Numbered from the stretch's first letter, positions 7,861-16,579 are shown. The stretch: 64,000 nt of DNA from Streptomyces spiroverticillatus (GCA_014650415.1 BMUX01000027.1:1-64000); one strand, 5' to 3'. Made by a program: numbers and translations. Notes: generated by a model from the sequence alone, not told the origin.

Positions 7861-8176
7861 GACGTTCACGGCGTGCACGCGGGCGAAGTCGTCGGCGCGT
7901 ATCTCGTCGAGGCGGGCGCGCCAGGTGATGCCCGCGTTGTTGACCAGGCCGTGGATCTGTCCGTACGACTCCCCCAGCTCGGCGGCGAGTCGGGCCCACT
8001 GCGACTCGTCGGTGACGTCGAGGGGGGCGGACGCCCGCGGCCTTCGTGACGTCGGTGGCGATGACGCGGGCGCCCTCCTGAGTGAGGGCCTCGGCTTCGG
8101 CGGCGCCCTGACCGCGGGCCGCGCCGGTGACGACCACGACCTTGCCGAGAAGCCGCTTGGGGAGCAGATCGCTCAC
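7860..8176 (-). pseudogene. Short-chain dehydrogenase/reductase (SDR), truncated and frameshifted
   Basis: It starts with GTG at 8176, overlapping the end of the FAH gene. The Rossmann motif GKVVVVTGAARGQGAAEAEA shows the TGxxxGxG cofactor site and ATDVT follows. A run of six C on the coding strand near 8027 adds one base. In the corrected frame it continues LDVTDESQWARLAAELGESY, the NNAG motif and FARVHAVNVTG. The catalytic Ser-Tyr-Lys half is replaced by an IS630 fragment. As the last gene of the catabolic operon it probably once oxidised a pathway alcohol. Confidence 0.7.
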
Positions 8177-9144
8177 GGCCGTTCCCGGGAGCGGCGCCGG
8201 CCGGTGGGCAGGACGACCGGGGCGGCGCCGGTGACCACGGTGTTGGAGACCGTGCCGATGCCTTCGACGGTGAGGGTGACGGTGTCGCCGGGTGTCAGCG
8301 GCGGTGGGGTCTGTTTGCCGCGCAGGCCCCACAGTTCGGCGAGGCAGCCGCCGTTGCCGCAGGTGCCGGAACCCAGGACGTCGCCGGGGACGACGGGCGT
8401 GCCGCGTGATGCGTAAGCGACCATCTCCTCGAAGGTCCAGCTCATGTTGGAGAGCAGGTCCTTGCCGACGACCTGGCCGTTGACCTCGGCGGTCAGCGCG
8501 AGGCGCAGGAAGCCGTCTGAGTCGCGGTAAGGCTCCAGTTCGTCGGTTGTGACGAGGTAGGGGCCGAGCGTGGATGCGGTGTCCTTGCCCTTGCAGGGGC
8601 CGAGGCCCACTTTCATCTCGGCGGACTGGAGGTCGCGGGCGGACCAGTCGTTGAAGACGGTGTAGCCGATGATGTGGTCGCGGGCCTGCTCGGGCGTGAG
8701 GTCGCTGCCCTCGCGGCCGATGACGGCGGCGACTTCGAGTTCGTGGTCGAGAGCGGTCGAACCAGGGGGCATCGGGATGTCGTCGTGCGCGCCGAACACG
8801 GCGTGCGGGTTGGTGAAGTAGAAGGTGGGCGCCGCGTACCACTGCTCGGGCACTCCGGCGACACCGTCCACGGCCTTGCGTACGCCTTCGACGTGTTCCT
8901 CGAAGGTGACGAAGTCCCGTATGGAGGAAGGTTGGAGCGGGGGCAGCAGCCGCACCTGGGAGACGTGCGGCCCCGGCGGTACGTCGAGCGCGGCGGCGCC
9001 CGCGTCGAGAAGGGCCGACAGGCCGCCGCCGGAGCGGATCAGTTCGGTGACAGAAGCGATTCCGGGCAGCGGGTAGAGGGTGCCGTCCGCCTCGACGACG
9101 GCGACGCGGGTGCGGTGATGGTGTACGTAAGTGGCGAATCGCAT
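8173..9144 (-). CDS. Fumarylacetoacetate hydrolase (FAH) family protein
   Basis: 323 aa from ATG at 9144 (MRFATYVHHHRTRVAVVEAD). The FAH catalytic domain covers roughly residues 90-310: FVTFEEHVEGVRKAV, the metal-binding DHELEVAAVIGREG, TVFNDWSARDLQ, and the glycine-rich GTCGNGGCLAELWG. FAH-fold enzymes hydrolyse or decarboxylate/hydrate ring-cleavage dienoates using a divalent metal. It sits downstream of the extradiol dioxygenase in one minus-strand operon, so it likely handles the ring-fission product. Its end overlaps the GTG of the truncated SDR. A second FAH gene heads the operon at 13307-14290. Confidence 0.85.
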   Translation of the reverse strand: MRFATYVHHHRTRVAVVEADGTLYPLPGIASVTELIRSGGGLSALLDAGAAALDVPPGPHVSQVRLLPPLQPSSIRDFVTFEEHVEGVRKAVDGVAGVPEQWYAAPTFYFTNPHAVFGAHDDIPMPPGSTALDHELEVAAVIGREGSDLTPEQARDHIIGYTVFNDWSARDLQSAEMKVGLGPCKGKDTASTLGPYLVTTDELEPYRDSDGFLRLALTAEVNGQVVGKDLLSNMSWTFEEMVAYASRGTPVVPGDVLGSGTCGNGGCLAELWGLRGKQTPPPLTPGDTVTLTVEGIGTVSNTVVTGAAPVVLPTGRRRSRERP

Positions 9145-9233
9145 GAGGACTCCTGGCGCGAGGAGGGGCCGGGGGCGCGGAGGTGGGTCAGGGCATGGAC
9201 AGGGCCGCCGCGCCCCCGGAACTTGGGGCGGGG

Positions 9234-10172
9234 TCAGACCGGCGGGGCGATGAACACGCCGTGGTCGACGTCGTTGAAGGACTCCTTGGCGACGATTTCG
9301 TTCATCGCGTTCGCCGTGCCCCACTGGTCGGTGACCTCGGGCTGGGAGAAGTCGTAGACGTGCGGGTGCCAGGTGTCCTCGTCCAGCAGCTCCAGTTCGG
9401 TGGTGTACTCGACGGTGTTGCCGTGCGGGTCGAGGAAGTAGGTGAAGGTGTTGTCGCCCGCCATGTGCCGCCCCGGCCCCCAGACCTTCTTGAAGCCCGC
9501 CCGCATCACCCGGCCGGAGCCGCGCATGTACTCGTCGAGGCCGCGCATCTCGAAGGAGACGTGGTGCAGGGCGGTGTGCGGGCCCTGCGCGATGGCCATG
9601 GAGTGGTGCTGGTTGGAGATCCGCATGAAGTGCATGACCTCGCCCATGTGCGGGGAGGAGAGTGTGTCCGAGAGGGCGAAGCCGAGGTGGCGCTCGTACC
9701 ACTGCCGAGTCCGGTTCAGGTCCGGGGAGTTGAGGACGACGTGGGAGAGCTTGACCGGGATGGCCTCCTTCTCCTCGATCTTGCGGTGCTGCCTGACCTC
9801 GACGTCGGCGGAGACCTCGATGGTGCGCCCGTCGACGTCGAAGAAGCGGAAGCCGTATCCGCTGCCCGGGGTGTCGACCTTCCCGGGCTGTGAGATCAAC
9901 TGAACACCACCAGAAAGGAGTTGCTCGGCGAGCGTGTCGACGTCCTGCGGTGAGGCCGCCCCGTACGAGACGAGGTCGAGGCGCTTCTCCTCGGCCTGAC
10001 GCAGCCGTACGACGTACTGCTCGGGGGAGCCTTCGGCGGCGAGGAAGGAGATGCCGGAGTCCTCGGCGACCTTGGTGAGGCCCCAGACGCCGGAGTAGAA
10101 GTCGAGCTGCCTGTCGTAGTCGGGCACGGCGAGGTCGACGTGCCGCAGGTGGGTGAGCAGACGTCCGCTCAT
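9234..10172 (-). CDS. Type I extradiol (VOC) ring-cleavage dioxygenase
   Basis: 312 aa from ATG at 10172 (MSGRLLTHLRHVDLAVPDYD). Two VOC domains are seen, a structural one near 8-120 and a catalytic one near 140-260. The expected iron ligands are present: His144 (KLSHVVLNSP), His203 or 204 (TALHHVSFEM) and Glu255 (GNTVEYTTE). This is the catechol 2,3-dioxygenase/BphC-type arrangement, which cleaves a catechol ring next to the hydroxyls. Neighbouring FAD hydroxylase and FAH genes support a meta-cleavage pathway. The catecholic substrate is unknown. It follows the amidohydrolase by 5 bases. Confidence 0.85.
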   Translation of the reverse strand: MSGRLLTHLRHVDLAVPDYDRQLDFYSGVWGLTKVAEDSGISFLAAEGSPEQYVVRLRQAEEKRLDLVSYGAASPQDVDTLAEQLLSGGVQLISQPGKVDTPGSGYGFRFFDVDGRTIEVSADVEVRQHRKIEEKEAIPVKLSHVVLNSPDLNRTRQWYERHLGFALSDTLSSPHMGEVMHFMRISNQHHSMAIAQGPHTALHHVSFEMRGLDEYMRGSGRVMRAGFKKVWGPGRHMAGDNTFTYFLDPHGNTVEYTTELELLDEDTWHPHVYDFSQPEVTDQWGTANAMNEIVAKESFNDVDHGVFIAPPV

Positions 10173-10177
10173 GGTGA

Positions 10178-11179
10178 TCAGTCCTTCCTCAGGAGGGCGG
10201 TCGCGTTGCCGCCCCGTACGGCGTGGAAGTCGACGTCGCTGAGCCGTGCTGCGCGCAGGGCGGCGACCGGGTCTTCGGTGCCCATGTCGAAGGGGAAGTC
10301 GGAACCCAGCAGCACACGATCGGCGCCCGCGACGCGCACCAGCTCCCGCAGTACGTACGGGTCGTGGACCAGTGAGTCGAAGTACAGGCGCCTGAGGTAG
10401 CTGCTGGGCAGGTGGGCACAGCCGGACCCGGAGTCGGATCGGGCCCGCCAGGCGTGGTCGGCACGGCCGATGTGCGTGGGCAGATAGCCGCCGCCATGCG
10501 CCGCGATGATCTTCAGACCGGGGTGGCGGTCCAGGACACCCGAGAAGATCAGGTGGGAGAGCGCGACGGCGTTCTCGGTGGGCTGGCCCACCGAGTTGGA
10601 CAGATACCACTGGTCGAGCCGCTCATCGAGGGTGCAGCCGAAGGGGTGCAGGAAGACGATCGCGCCCGTCTCTTCGGCCCCGGCCCAGAACGGTTCGTAG
10701 GCCGGGTCGGACAGTTCGCGCCCGGGGGCGTGGCTGGAGATCTCGACCCCTGCGAGACCCTGTGCCAGGGCGTGATCGAGAGCACGCCTCAGCTGTTCAG
10801 GATGCTGGAGCGGTACGAGGCCGAGGCCGCGGAGTCGTTCGGGGGTGGCCGCACAGTGCGCGGCGGTTGCCTCGTTGGCGAGCCGGTACACCTTCTCGGC
10901 CGTCTGCTCGTCGGCCCAGTAGTGATAGTGCGAGGGGGAGGGGCTGACGAGTTGGACGTCCACGCCCTGGGTGTCCATCGCGGCGAGACGCGCGGACGAA
11001 TCGGTGAGGCGGGGGATGCGTTCGCCGATCATCGGGCCGTTGACCTTCAGGGCGGCGGGGCCGTTGCGGCGGGCGTCCAGGGCCTTCGCATCGGCAAGGC
11101 CCGGCAGGCCGTCCACCAGCGCCTCTATCTCGGGCAGCAGGACGTGGGCGTGCACGTCGACGGTGGGCGGTGTCGTCAC
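10178..11179 (-). CDS. Amidohydrolase_2 family hydrolase/decarboxylase (ACMSD-like)
   Basis: 333 aa starting with GTG at 11179, which overlaps the FAD monooxygenase stop as GTGA. TIM-barrel metal site residues are visible: VDVHAHVLLPE (HxH near residues 10-12), IVFLHPFGC, KIIAAHGGGYLP and LLGSDFPFDMG with the catalytic Asp. This is the pattern of aminocarboxymuconate-semialdehyde decarboxylase and gamma-resorcylate decarboxylase relatives. These act on carboxylated aromatic or ring-cleaved compounds. In this operon it probably decarboxylates a ring acid or processes the cleavage product; which one cannot be told. Confidence 0.85.
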   Translation of the reverse strand: MTTPPTVDVHAHVLLPEIEALVDGLPGLADAKALDARRNGPAALKVNGPMIGERIPRLTDSSARLAAMDTQGVDVQLVSPSPSHYHYWADEQTAEKVYRLANEATAAHCAATPERLRGLGLVPLQHPEQLRRALDHALAQGLAGVEISSHAPGRELSDPAYEPFWAGAEETGAIVFLHPFGCTLDERLDQWYLSNSVGQPTENAVALSHLIFSGVLDRHPGLKIIAAHGGGYLPTHIGRADHAWRARSDSGSGCAHLPSSYLRRLYFDSLVHDPYVLRELVRVAGADRVLLGSDFPFDMGTEDPVAALRAARLSDVDFHAVRGGNATALLRKD

Positions 11180-12312
11180 GGCCGCTCCCGCAGCATGGTC
11201 ATGGTGCGTCCCATGAGGCCTGGCACGTCGGCGTCGCGGACGCCGTCGATTTGCCACTGGCCGATCTGGACGGAGGCTTCGACGACGGACCGTACGCGGT
11301 GGATCCGTCGTTCGTAGTAGGCCTGGAGGAGCGCGTCGTCCCAGGTGTCGGTGGCCGCAAGCATCTGGGTGAGCACCCAGGCGTCCTCCATCGACATGGC
11401 CGCGCCCTGGGCGAGGGTGGGCGGGCAGCAGTGCGCGGCGTCGCCGACGAGGACGACCCGGCCGCGATGCCAGGAGCCCTCGACCAACATGCGGTCGAAC
11501 CACGTGTAGTTGACCTGGGCCGGGTCGGTGATGGTCTCGGTGATCTCCGGCCAGTGACCGCCGTAGTGCCGTGCCAGGGCGCGCATCTCGTCGGCGTACG
11601 AGGCCGCCGGGAGGCCGGCTCGGTCACGGTTGGCCTCGACGACGTACGCGTACAGTGTGCTCTCGCTGGTCGGGCAGTAGCCGGCGATGTAGGCCGGGCC
11701 GCCGTAGGCGAGGTCGGTGCGGGTCACGTCGGCCGGCCGCGGCGCGGCGACGCGCCAGATGGCCATGCCGGTGGGCTCGGGCTTGTCTGTGATGCCGATG
11801 GCGGCGCGGGTCGTGGAGCCCAGCCCGTCGGCGGCGATCACCAGGTCGTAGCGGTCCTCGCTGCCGTCGTCGAAGGCGACGGTGACGCCGGTCCCGTCGC
11901 CGGACTGCGCCAGGGACGTGGCCCGGACACCGAGGCGTACGGTCGCGCCGCTCGCCCGGACCGCATCGATCAGGATGCGCTGCAACTGCGGGCGCTGCAT
12001 GCCGATGGTGGCGGGCAGGTCGTCGCCGCCGGTGCGCAGATCCTCGGCGACGTGCAGGACGGTGCCGTCGGGGGCGGTGATGCCAACCGCGCCGAAGCCG
12101 TAGCCGGACTTCTCCACCTGTTCCCACACGCCGAGTTCGCGCAGTACGCGCAGGGCGTTGCCCTGGAGGGTGATGCCGGAGCCCGCGGTGGCGTTCCAGT
12201 CGTCCTTGGCCTCGATCAGGTCGACCGCGAACCCGGCGCGGCGCAGCAGAATCGTCGCGGCGTTGCCGGCCGCGCCACCGCCGATGACGAGAACCGTGCG
12301 GGGTGTGCTCAT
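11176..12312 (-). CDS. FAD-dependent aromatic-ring monooxygenase (PHBH-like)
   Basis: 378 aa from ATG at 12312. The three class A flavoprotein hydroxylase signatures are present: FAD/ADP motif VLVIGGGAAGNAATILLRRA at residues 7-26, the DG motif DLVIAADGLGSTTR, and the GD motif GRVVLVGDAAHCCPP. Members use NAD(P)H and oxygen to hydroxylate aromatic acids or phenols, producing a catechol or hydroquinone for the dioxygenase encoded next door. The stop overlaps the amidohydrolase start (GTGA), indicating coupled translation. The substrate is unassigned. Confidence 0.87.
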   Translation of the reverse strand: MSTPRTVLVIGGGAAGNAATILLRRAGFAVDLIEAKDDWNATAGSGITLQGNALRVLRELGVWEQVEKSGYGFGAVGITAPDGTVLHVAEDLRTGGDDLPATIGMQRPQLQRILIDAVRASGATVRLGVRATSLAQSGDGTGVTVAFDDGSEDRYDLVIAADGLGSTTRAAIGITDKPEPTGMAIWRVAAPRPADVTRTDLAYGGPAYIAGYCPTSESTLYAYVVEANRDRAGLPAASYADEMRALARHYGGHWPEITETITDPAQVNYTWFDRMLVEGSWHRGRVVLVGDAAHCCPPTLAQGAAMSMEDAWVLTQMLAATDTWDDALLQAYYERRIHRVRSVVEASVQIGQWQIDGVRDADVPGLMGRTMTMLRERP

Positions 12313-12347
12313 GGGGGAACTCCTTTGTCCCTCAGGGAGGTCGAGGA

Positions 12348-13310
12348 CTACTTGACGGCGATCGGGTTGACGGGCGAGCCGACGGCGCCGGTGATCGGCA
12401 GCGGAGCGGCGGTCAGCCAGAAGTCGAACCGGCCGTCGGCCGCGCAGTCGGCGGCCAGCGCGTCCAGGTCCCACATTTCGCCGATGAGCAGGCCCATGTT
12501 GGGGATGGCGACCTGGTGCAGCGGCTGGAAGGCGTGCTCGAACTCGTTCGGGCGGACCTCGAAGCCCCAGGTGTCGGTGGCGATCGCCGCGATCTCGGTA
12601 CGGTGCAGCCAGCCCGCCGTGGTGAACGAGAGACCGGGTGCCGGGCCGCCCGCGTACTCGCCCCAACCCTCGCGCCGGGCCCGCGCGAGCTGACCGGTGC
12701 GCACCAGCACGATGTCGCCGCGGCCGACGCTCACGCCGTGCGCCTCGGCGGTCGCGCTCAGATGCTCCTCGGTGATCGAGAAACCGTCCGGCAACTCGCC
12801 GTCCTCGCCCACCACGTGGCCGACGTCGAGGAGGACGCCGCGCCCGGCGACGTACGGTGCCATGTGCTCGATGCCCGTGACCAGGTCGCCGTCGGAGGTG
12901 ACGACCTGCTCGGCCGGGCGGCCGTTCCACGCCTTGCCGTGGTCGAAGATGTGGCCGAGCCCGTCCCACTGCGTGGAGCACTGCAGCGGCATCGCGATCA
13001 CGTCGTCGGCGCCGCCGATGCCGTGCGGGAACCCCTGGTTGCCGAGGGCGGCGTCGGTGCCGGTGTCGAGCATGGTGTGGACGGGGTTGGTGCGGCGCCG
13101 CCAGCCCTTCTGCGGGCCGTCCATGTCGAAGCGCTGGGACAGGGAGAAGCTGGACCCGCGCCGGACGAGGGCGGCGCCCTCGCGGCGCTTGGTCTCGTCC
13201 AGGAAGTTCAGCGTGCCGATCCGGTCGTCATCGCCCCAACGCCCCCAGTTCGAGTACGCCTTGGCGGCCTGGGCGATCTCGCCTTCGGGGTCGGTGCGAT
13301 CGACCGTCAC
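12348..13310 (-). CDS. Cyclase-family (kynurenine formamidase-like) metal hydrolase
   Basis: 320 aa. I chose GTG at 13310 because it overlaps the upstream FAH stop as GTGA and has GGAGG seven bases before it; an ATG at 13331 is the alternative. The family core is seen as STQWDGLGHIFDHG, RGVLLDVGHVVGEDGELPDG, DIVLVRTGQLARARR and a C-terminal LHQVAIPNMGLLIGEMWDLD. Relatives hydrolyse formyl-amides, lactones or ring-cleavage products with Mn/Zn. It is the second gene of the operon, and an actinobacterial cyclase-family member is common in such catabolic clusters. Confidence 0.8.
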   Translation of the reverse strand: MTVDRTDPEGEIAQAAKAYSNWGRWGDDDRIGTLNFLDETKRREGAALVRRGSSFSLSQRFDMDGPQKGWRRRTNPVHTMLDTGTDAALGNQGFPHGIGGADDVIAMPLQCSTQWDGLGHIFDHGKAWNGRPAEQVVTSDGDLVTGIEHMAPYVAGRGVLLDVGHVVGEDGELPDGFSITEEHLSATAEAHGVSVGRGDIVLVRTGQLARARREGWGEYAGGPAPGLSFTTAGWLHRTEIAAIATDTWGFEVRPNEFEHAFQPLHQVAIPNMGLLIGEMWDLDALAADCAADGRFDFWLTAAPLPITGAVGSPVNPIAVK

Positions 13311-14290
13311 GACGTTGCCTCCGCCACGCATCGGGTGCGCTGGACGCCGAGACCGGTGATCGAGCCGTCCATCACGTCACCGTCGCGCAGCAGCCGGCCC
13401 CAGTGCATGCCGTTGCCCGCGGGCGAGCCCGTCAGCACCAGGTCGCCGGGCAGGAGCTGGGCGGTCTGTGAGATGTAGGAGATGAGACGGGCGATTCCGA
13501 AGAGCATGTCCTTGGTCGACTCGTCCTGCATGGTCTCGCCGTTGAGCTTCAGGGTGACCCGCAGGTCCCCAGGGTCGGCAATGAACTCGGCGGGCACGAG
13601 CCAGGGGCCGAGCGGCGTGAAGCCGGGGGCGTTCTTGGATCGCAGCCAGTCCGTGCCGATCGCCTTCATGTCGCGGCGGAAGACGGTCGCACGGTCGGTG
13701 AGGTCGTTGGCGATCGTGTACCCGGCGACGTGATCGAGCGCGTCCTCCTGCGAGACCTGATAGGCAGGCCTGCCGATGACGACCGCCAACTCCAGCTCCC
13801 AGTCGGGCTGTTCGGCCCAGGCGGGCAGCACCACGTCGTCGTAGGGCCCGGTGACCGCGCTCGGCAGACCGATGAAGACGTACGGCAGGTCCTCCCGTGC
13901 GCGCCGGTCCATGAGCTCGGCGGTCTCTGCACGCGCCTCCTCCACGGTGCGCGGGTCGTCGGGCGAGCGGTGCGCGACCTCCAGGTCGATCACGTGCTGC
14001 CGGTAGTTCGCCCCGGAGTGGAAGATCTGGCGCGGGGCGAGCGGCGCGTGCACGTGGAGGCCGGCCAGCGGCTGCCAGTCCTGCGTGGTGTCACTGGCCA
14101 GGGCGCGCAGGGCGGGGAGGTAGTTCTCCCATCCTTCGGCGATGTCGCGCACGGTAGCGGGGGCCGCGTCCATAGCGCGTCGCAGATCAAGGACGTTTTC
14201 GGCGATGTGCAGTCCAGGGAACTGGGGGCCGTCGCCGACGGAGAAGGTGCCGAGCCCGAATGAACCTGCAGGTTGCGCCAGTGTTGCCAT
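13307..14290 (-). CDS. Fumarylacetoacetate hydrolase (FAH) family protein, operon head
   Basis: 327 aa from ATG at 14290, with GGAGGAAATCTC-like spacing upstream. The FAH core is visible: FHSGANYRQHVIDLE, metal-site DWELELAVVIGRPAYQVS, GYTIANDLTDRATVFR and LVLTGSPAGNGMHW. It is only moderately like the FAH gene at the operon end, so the two may act on different intermediates, for example one hydrolase and one decarboxylase or isomerase. It is the promoter-proximal gene, diverging from the LysR gene across about 117 bases that include a small dyad. Confidence 0.85.
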   Translation of the reverse strand: MATLAQPAGSFGLGTFSVGDGPQFPGLHIAENVLDLRRAMDAAPATVRDIAEGWENYLPALRALASDTTQDWQPLAGLHVHAPLAPRQIFHSGANYRQHVIDLEVAHRSPDDPRTVEEARAETAELMDRRAREDLPYVFIGLPSAVTGPYDDVVLPAWAEQPDWELELAVVIGRPAYQVSQEDALDHVAGYTIANDLTDRATVFRRDMKAIGTDWLRSKNAPGFTPLGPWLVPAEFIADPGDLRVTLKLNGETMQDESTKDMLFGIARLISYISQTAQLLPGDLVLTGSPAGNGMHWGRLLRDGDVMDGSITGLGVQRTRCVAEATS

Positions 14291-14369
14291 GAGATTTCCT
14301 CCTGCTGTGATGCGTCTACTCTGGCCGTCGACGCCGAATCACGGAAATCAATCTTTGTTATGGGCTAAA

Positions 14370-14389
14370 TCCACCACATGGATAGTGGA
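14370..14389. promoter_or_regulatory. Dyad in the divergent LysR/FAH promoter region
   Basis: TCCAC (14370-14374) and GTGGA (14385-14389) form a 5-base dyad with a 10-base centre. It lies between the LysR start and the divergent catabolic operon, where LysR regulators normally bind. It spans a possible earlier ATG (14378), which supports the later start at 14408. Binding is inferred. Confidence 0.35.
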
Positions 14390-14407
14390 CCTGCCGAGGA
14401 GTATGTG

Positions 14408-15331
14408 ATGAACCCGCCCCGCCTCGACCTGAATCTGGTCATTGCCCTGCGCGCACTGTTGGAAGAGCGCAACGTCACCAGGGCGGGAGAACGCATCGGG
14501 CTCAGCCAGCCCGCGATGAGCGCGGCCCTGAGCCGGTTGCGACGGCACTTCGACGACGACCTGCTGATGCGCAGTCGTGGCGCGTACGAGCTCACGCCGC
14601 TGGGCCTGGCCTTGAGGGAGCGCAGCGCGTCCGCGTGCGACCTGCTGGACCGACTCTTCTCTGCCCAGGCCGACTTCGACCCGGCAGCGGCGAACCGGGA
14701 GTTCACGCTGCTCACATCCGACTACGGGGCGTTCATCTTCGGAGCGGAGCTCTCACGCCGGCTGCATCAGGAGGCCCCGGGCATCCGGCTGACCTTCCAG
14801 CAGACTTCACCTGCGATGGTCGAAAATCCTGCGACCATGCTGTCCACCGTCGATGGGCTGCTCATGCCGCACGGCATCATCGAGGGCTTTCCCACGATCA
14901 ACCTCTACGAGGACCGATGGGTCTGCATCGTCGCCGACGACCATGCCGACCTCGGTGACGCCCTTTCCCTTGAGGACTTGGCGCATCTCCCCTGGGTCGT
15001 CTACCAGCGCCCGTACGACGCCCCCGCCACCCGGCAGCTGAGCATGCTCGGTATCAGCCCGCGCGTTGAAGTCTCTGTGCAGTCGTTCCAGCTGCTTCCG
15101 CGCATGGTCGAGGGAACCCGCCGCATCGCGATGATCCAAGAGCGGCTCGCCCAGCGCATCACCCAGTTCGCCGCGGTGCGCATGCTGCCGTGCCCGTTCG
15201 AGGCTGTCCCAGTACGGGAGACGATGTGGTGGCACCCGCTGCACGACCAGGATGCGGCACACATCTGGCTGCGCCAGAAGGCGGCGGAGGTAGGTGCCAC
15301 GTTGGGCGAAGAAGAAGTCGGGCACGCCTGA
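14408..15331 (+). CDS. LysR-family regulator of the aromatic operon (NodD/NahR-like)
   Basis: 307 aa from ATG at 14408, which has a GAGGAG ribosome site six bases upstream. An earlier ATG at 14378 lies inside a dyad. The N-terminal helix-turn-helix (LEERNVTRAGERIGLSQPAM, SAALSRLRRHFDDDLLMRS) and NodD/NahR-like effector domain (LLTSDYGAFIFGAELSRRLH) are clear. It diverges from the seven-gene catabolic operon, so it most likely activates that operon in response to an aromatic substrate or intermediate. A strong hairpin follows its stop. Confidence 0.85.
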   Translation: MNPPRLDLNLVIALRALLEERNVTRAGERIGLSQPAMSAALSRLRRHFDDDLLMRSRGAYELTPLGLALRERSASACDLLDRLFSAQADFDPAAANREFTLLTSDYGAFIFGAELSRRLHQEAPGIRLTFQQTSPAMVENPATMLSTVDGLLMPHGIIEGFPTINLYEDRWVCIVADDHADLGDALSLEDLAHLPWVVYQRPYDAPATRQLSMLGISPRVEVSVQSFQLLPRMVEGTRRIAMIQERLAQRITQFAAVRMLPCPFEAVPVRETMWWHPLHDQDAAHIWLRQKAAEVGATLGEEEVGHA

Positions 15332-15355
15332 AAGACGTCTGTCGACAAGGCAAAG

Positions 15356-15410
15356 GCCCGGCCGAGTCAAGCCGTGATGACGCCGTCCCCACGGTTCGAC
15401 TCGGCCGGGC
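15356..15410. terminator. Bidirectional hairpin between LysR gene and MFS relic
   Basis: Perfect 13-base arms GCCCGGCCGAGTC (15356-15368) and GACTCGGCCGGGC (15398-15410) with a 29-base loop lie between converging genes. No T-run follows, which is usual in Streptomyces. Confidence 0.65.
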
Positions 15411-15424
15411 AGGCCCGTCCGCCC

Positions 15425-16510
15425 TTAGTGACGGGCTGCTTCAGGGGCGCGCCGGACACCGGCGACCGCAAGGAGCGCGCCGAAGACGGCCAGCACGGCG
15501 GAAATCAGTGCCGCGGTGTGCACGCCGTTCATGAACGCCTGGTGGCTTCCCTCGACGACCGCGTCCTTCAGCTGATCGGGCATCTGAGCCGAAACAGGGG
15601 CCACGCCCATGGTGACAGTGTCCTGGGCCTCGCCGAATCCCTGGGCCGCGGCGGCGGGCACGTCGGCCGAGGTGAGTTCGCCGGTGAGTGTTGAGCCGAC
15701 GCGGCTGCTGATGAGCGACATCAGCACGGAGGTACCCAGTGCACCGCCGATCTGCAGGGATGTGGCTTGCAGGCCGCCTGCGACGCCGCCGTCCTCGACC
15801 GGGGCATTGCCGACGCTGGCGTCGGAGGAGGAGGCCATGACCATGCCGACGCCCAGGCCGAGTGCGATGAAGGGCGAGTGTGATGAAGGGCGGCCACAGG
15901 GCGGAGTGCGAGGAGTCGGCGCTCCAGCCGAGCATCGCGAAGCAGGCGGCGGCCTGCAGAACCATGCCGAGCGGCATGGTCAGGCGCGGGCTGTACTTCT
16001 GGGTGAGCACGGCGCCCAGGGGAGAGGTGACGACGGAGGCGAGGCTGAGGGGCAGGGGTCGCACGCCCGCTTGGACCGGGGTGAATCCACGGACGCTCTG
16101 CAGGCAGAGCATGACGAAGAAGACCATGCCGAGCAGGATGAAGAAGCTCAGCGCGGTGATCACGGTGCCGATGGACAGGGCCGGGTCACGGAACAGGCAT
16201 CGGGAGGAGCGGGTGTGCCACCCGCGTCTCGTACCAGCCGAACAGCAGCAGCACCGCGACCTCGGCCCCGATGGCCCCCAGGGTGCCGCCCGACGTCCAT
16301 CCCCACGTCTCGCCCTTGACGACACCGAACACCATGGCGAGCAGGCCGACGGCCAAGAGCATGACGCCGGGCAGGTCGAACTTCTCTTGCGCAGCTGCCG
16401 TGTTCTTGCTCTGGGGCATGACGATGGCGCTGTAGACCAGGGCGATGATGCCGATGGGAGCGTTGATGTGGAAGACGGACGCACCGCGTTGGGCGGTACA
16501 TCGAAAGGAT
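15425..16510 (-). pseudogene. DHA2 (EmrB/QacA-type) MFS exporter, truncated with two frameshifts
   Basis: Three leftward frames together give an MFS protein: FHINAPIGIIALVYSAIVMP and LAMVFGVVKGETWGW (16500 to 16195), then CLFRDPALSIGTVITALSFF to FAMLGWSADSSHSALWPPFI (16195 to 15890), then MVMASSSDASVGNAPVEDGG and GLQATSLQIGGALGTSVLMS to the stop at 15425. The first shift is near 16195. The second is caused by a 16-base imperfect tandem duplication at 15860-15891. The N-terminal five or six helices are absent. It probably exported a substrate or intermediate of the adjacent aromatic pathway before decay. Confidence 0.75.
15860..15891 (+). repeat. 16-base tandem duplication that breaks the MFS gene
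   Basis: GAGTGCGATGAAGGGC (15860-15875) is followed directly by GAGTGTGATGAAGGGC (15876-15891). The added 16 bases shift the frame by one and separate the last two transporter segments. Confidence 0.8.
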
Positions 16511-16568
16511 GACCCGTCCCGCAGACGACCACCCTCCGGGCGGAGAGCCCGGCCCGGGTGCCCACGGT

Positions 16569-16579
16569 TCAATAATTGA
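16569..16579. promoter_or_regulatory. MarR-like AT-rich palindrome
   Basis: TCAAT-A-ATTGA is a perfect 5-1-5 palindrome in otherwise GC-rich DNA, inside GGTTCAATAATTGAGAACC. Such CAAT/ATTG boxes are common MarR-family operators near DHA2 exporters. It lies between the exporter relic and a rightward membrane-protein gene. No MarR gene is adjacent now. Confidence 0.45.

Noticed and set aside
9145..9702. N-terminal extension of the FAH protein
   Set aside because: It is the Arg/His/Pro-rich shadow of the dioxygenase gene. The natural ATG is at 9144.
10173..10610. N-terminal extension of the dioxygenase
   Set aside because: Shadow of the amidohydrolase frame. ATG at 10172 follows a proper intergenic gap.
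11170..12693. Long rightward frame opposite the FAD monooxygenase
   Set aside because: A GC-skew antisense frame. The minus-strand protein has all flavoprotein motifs.
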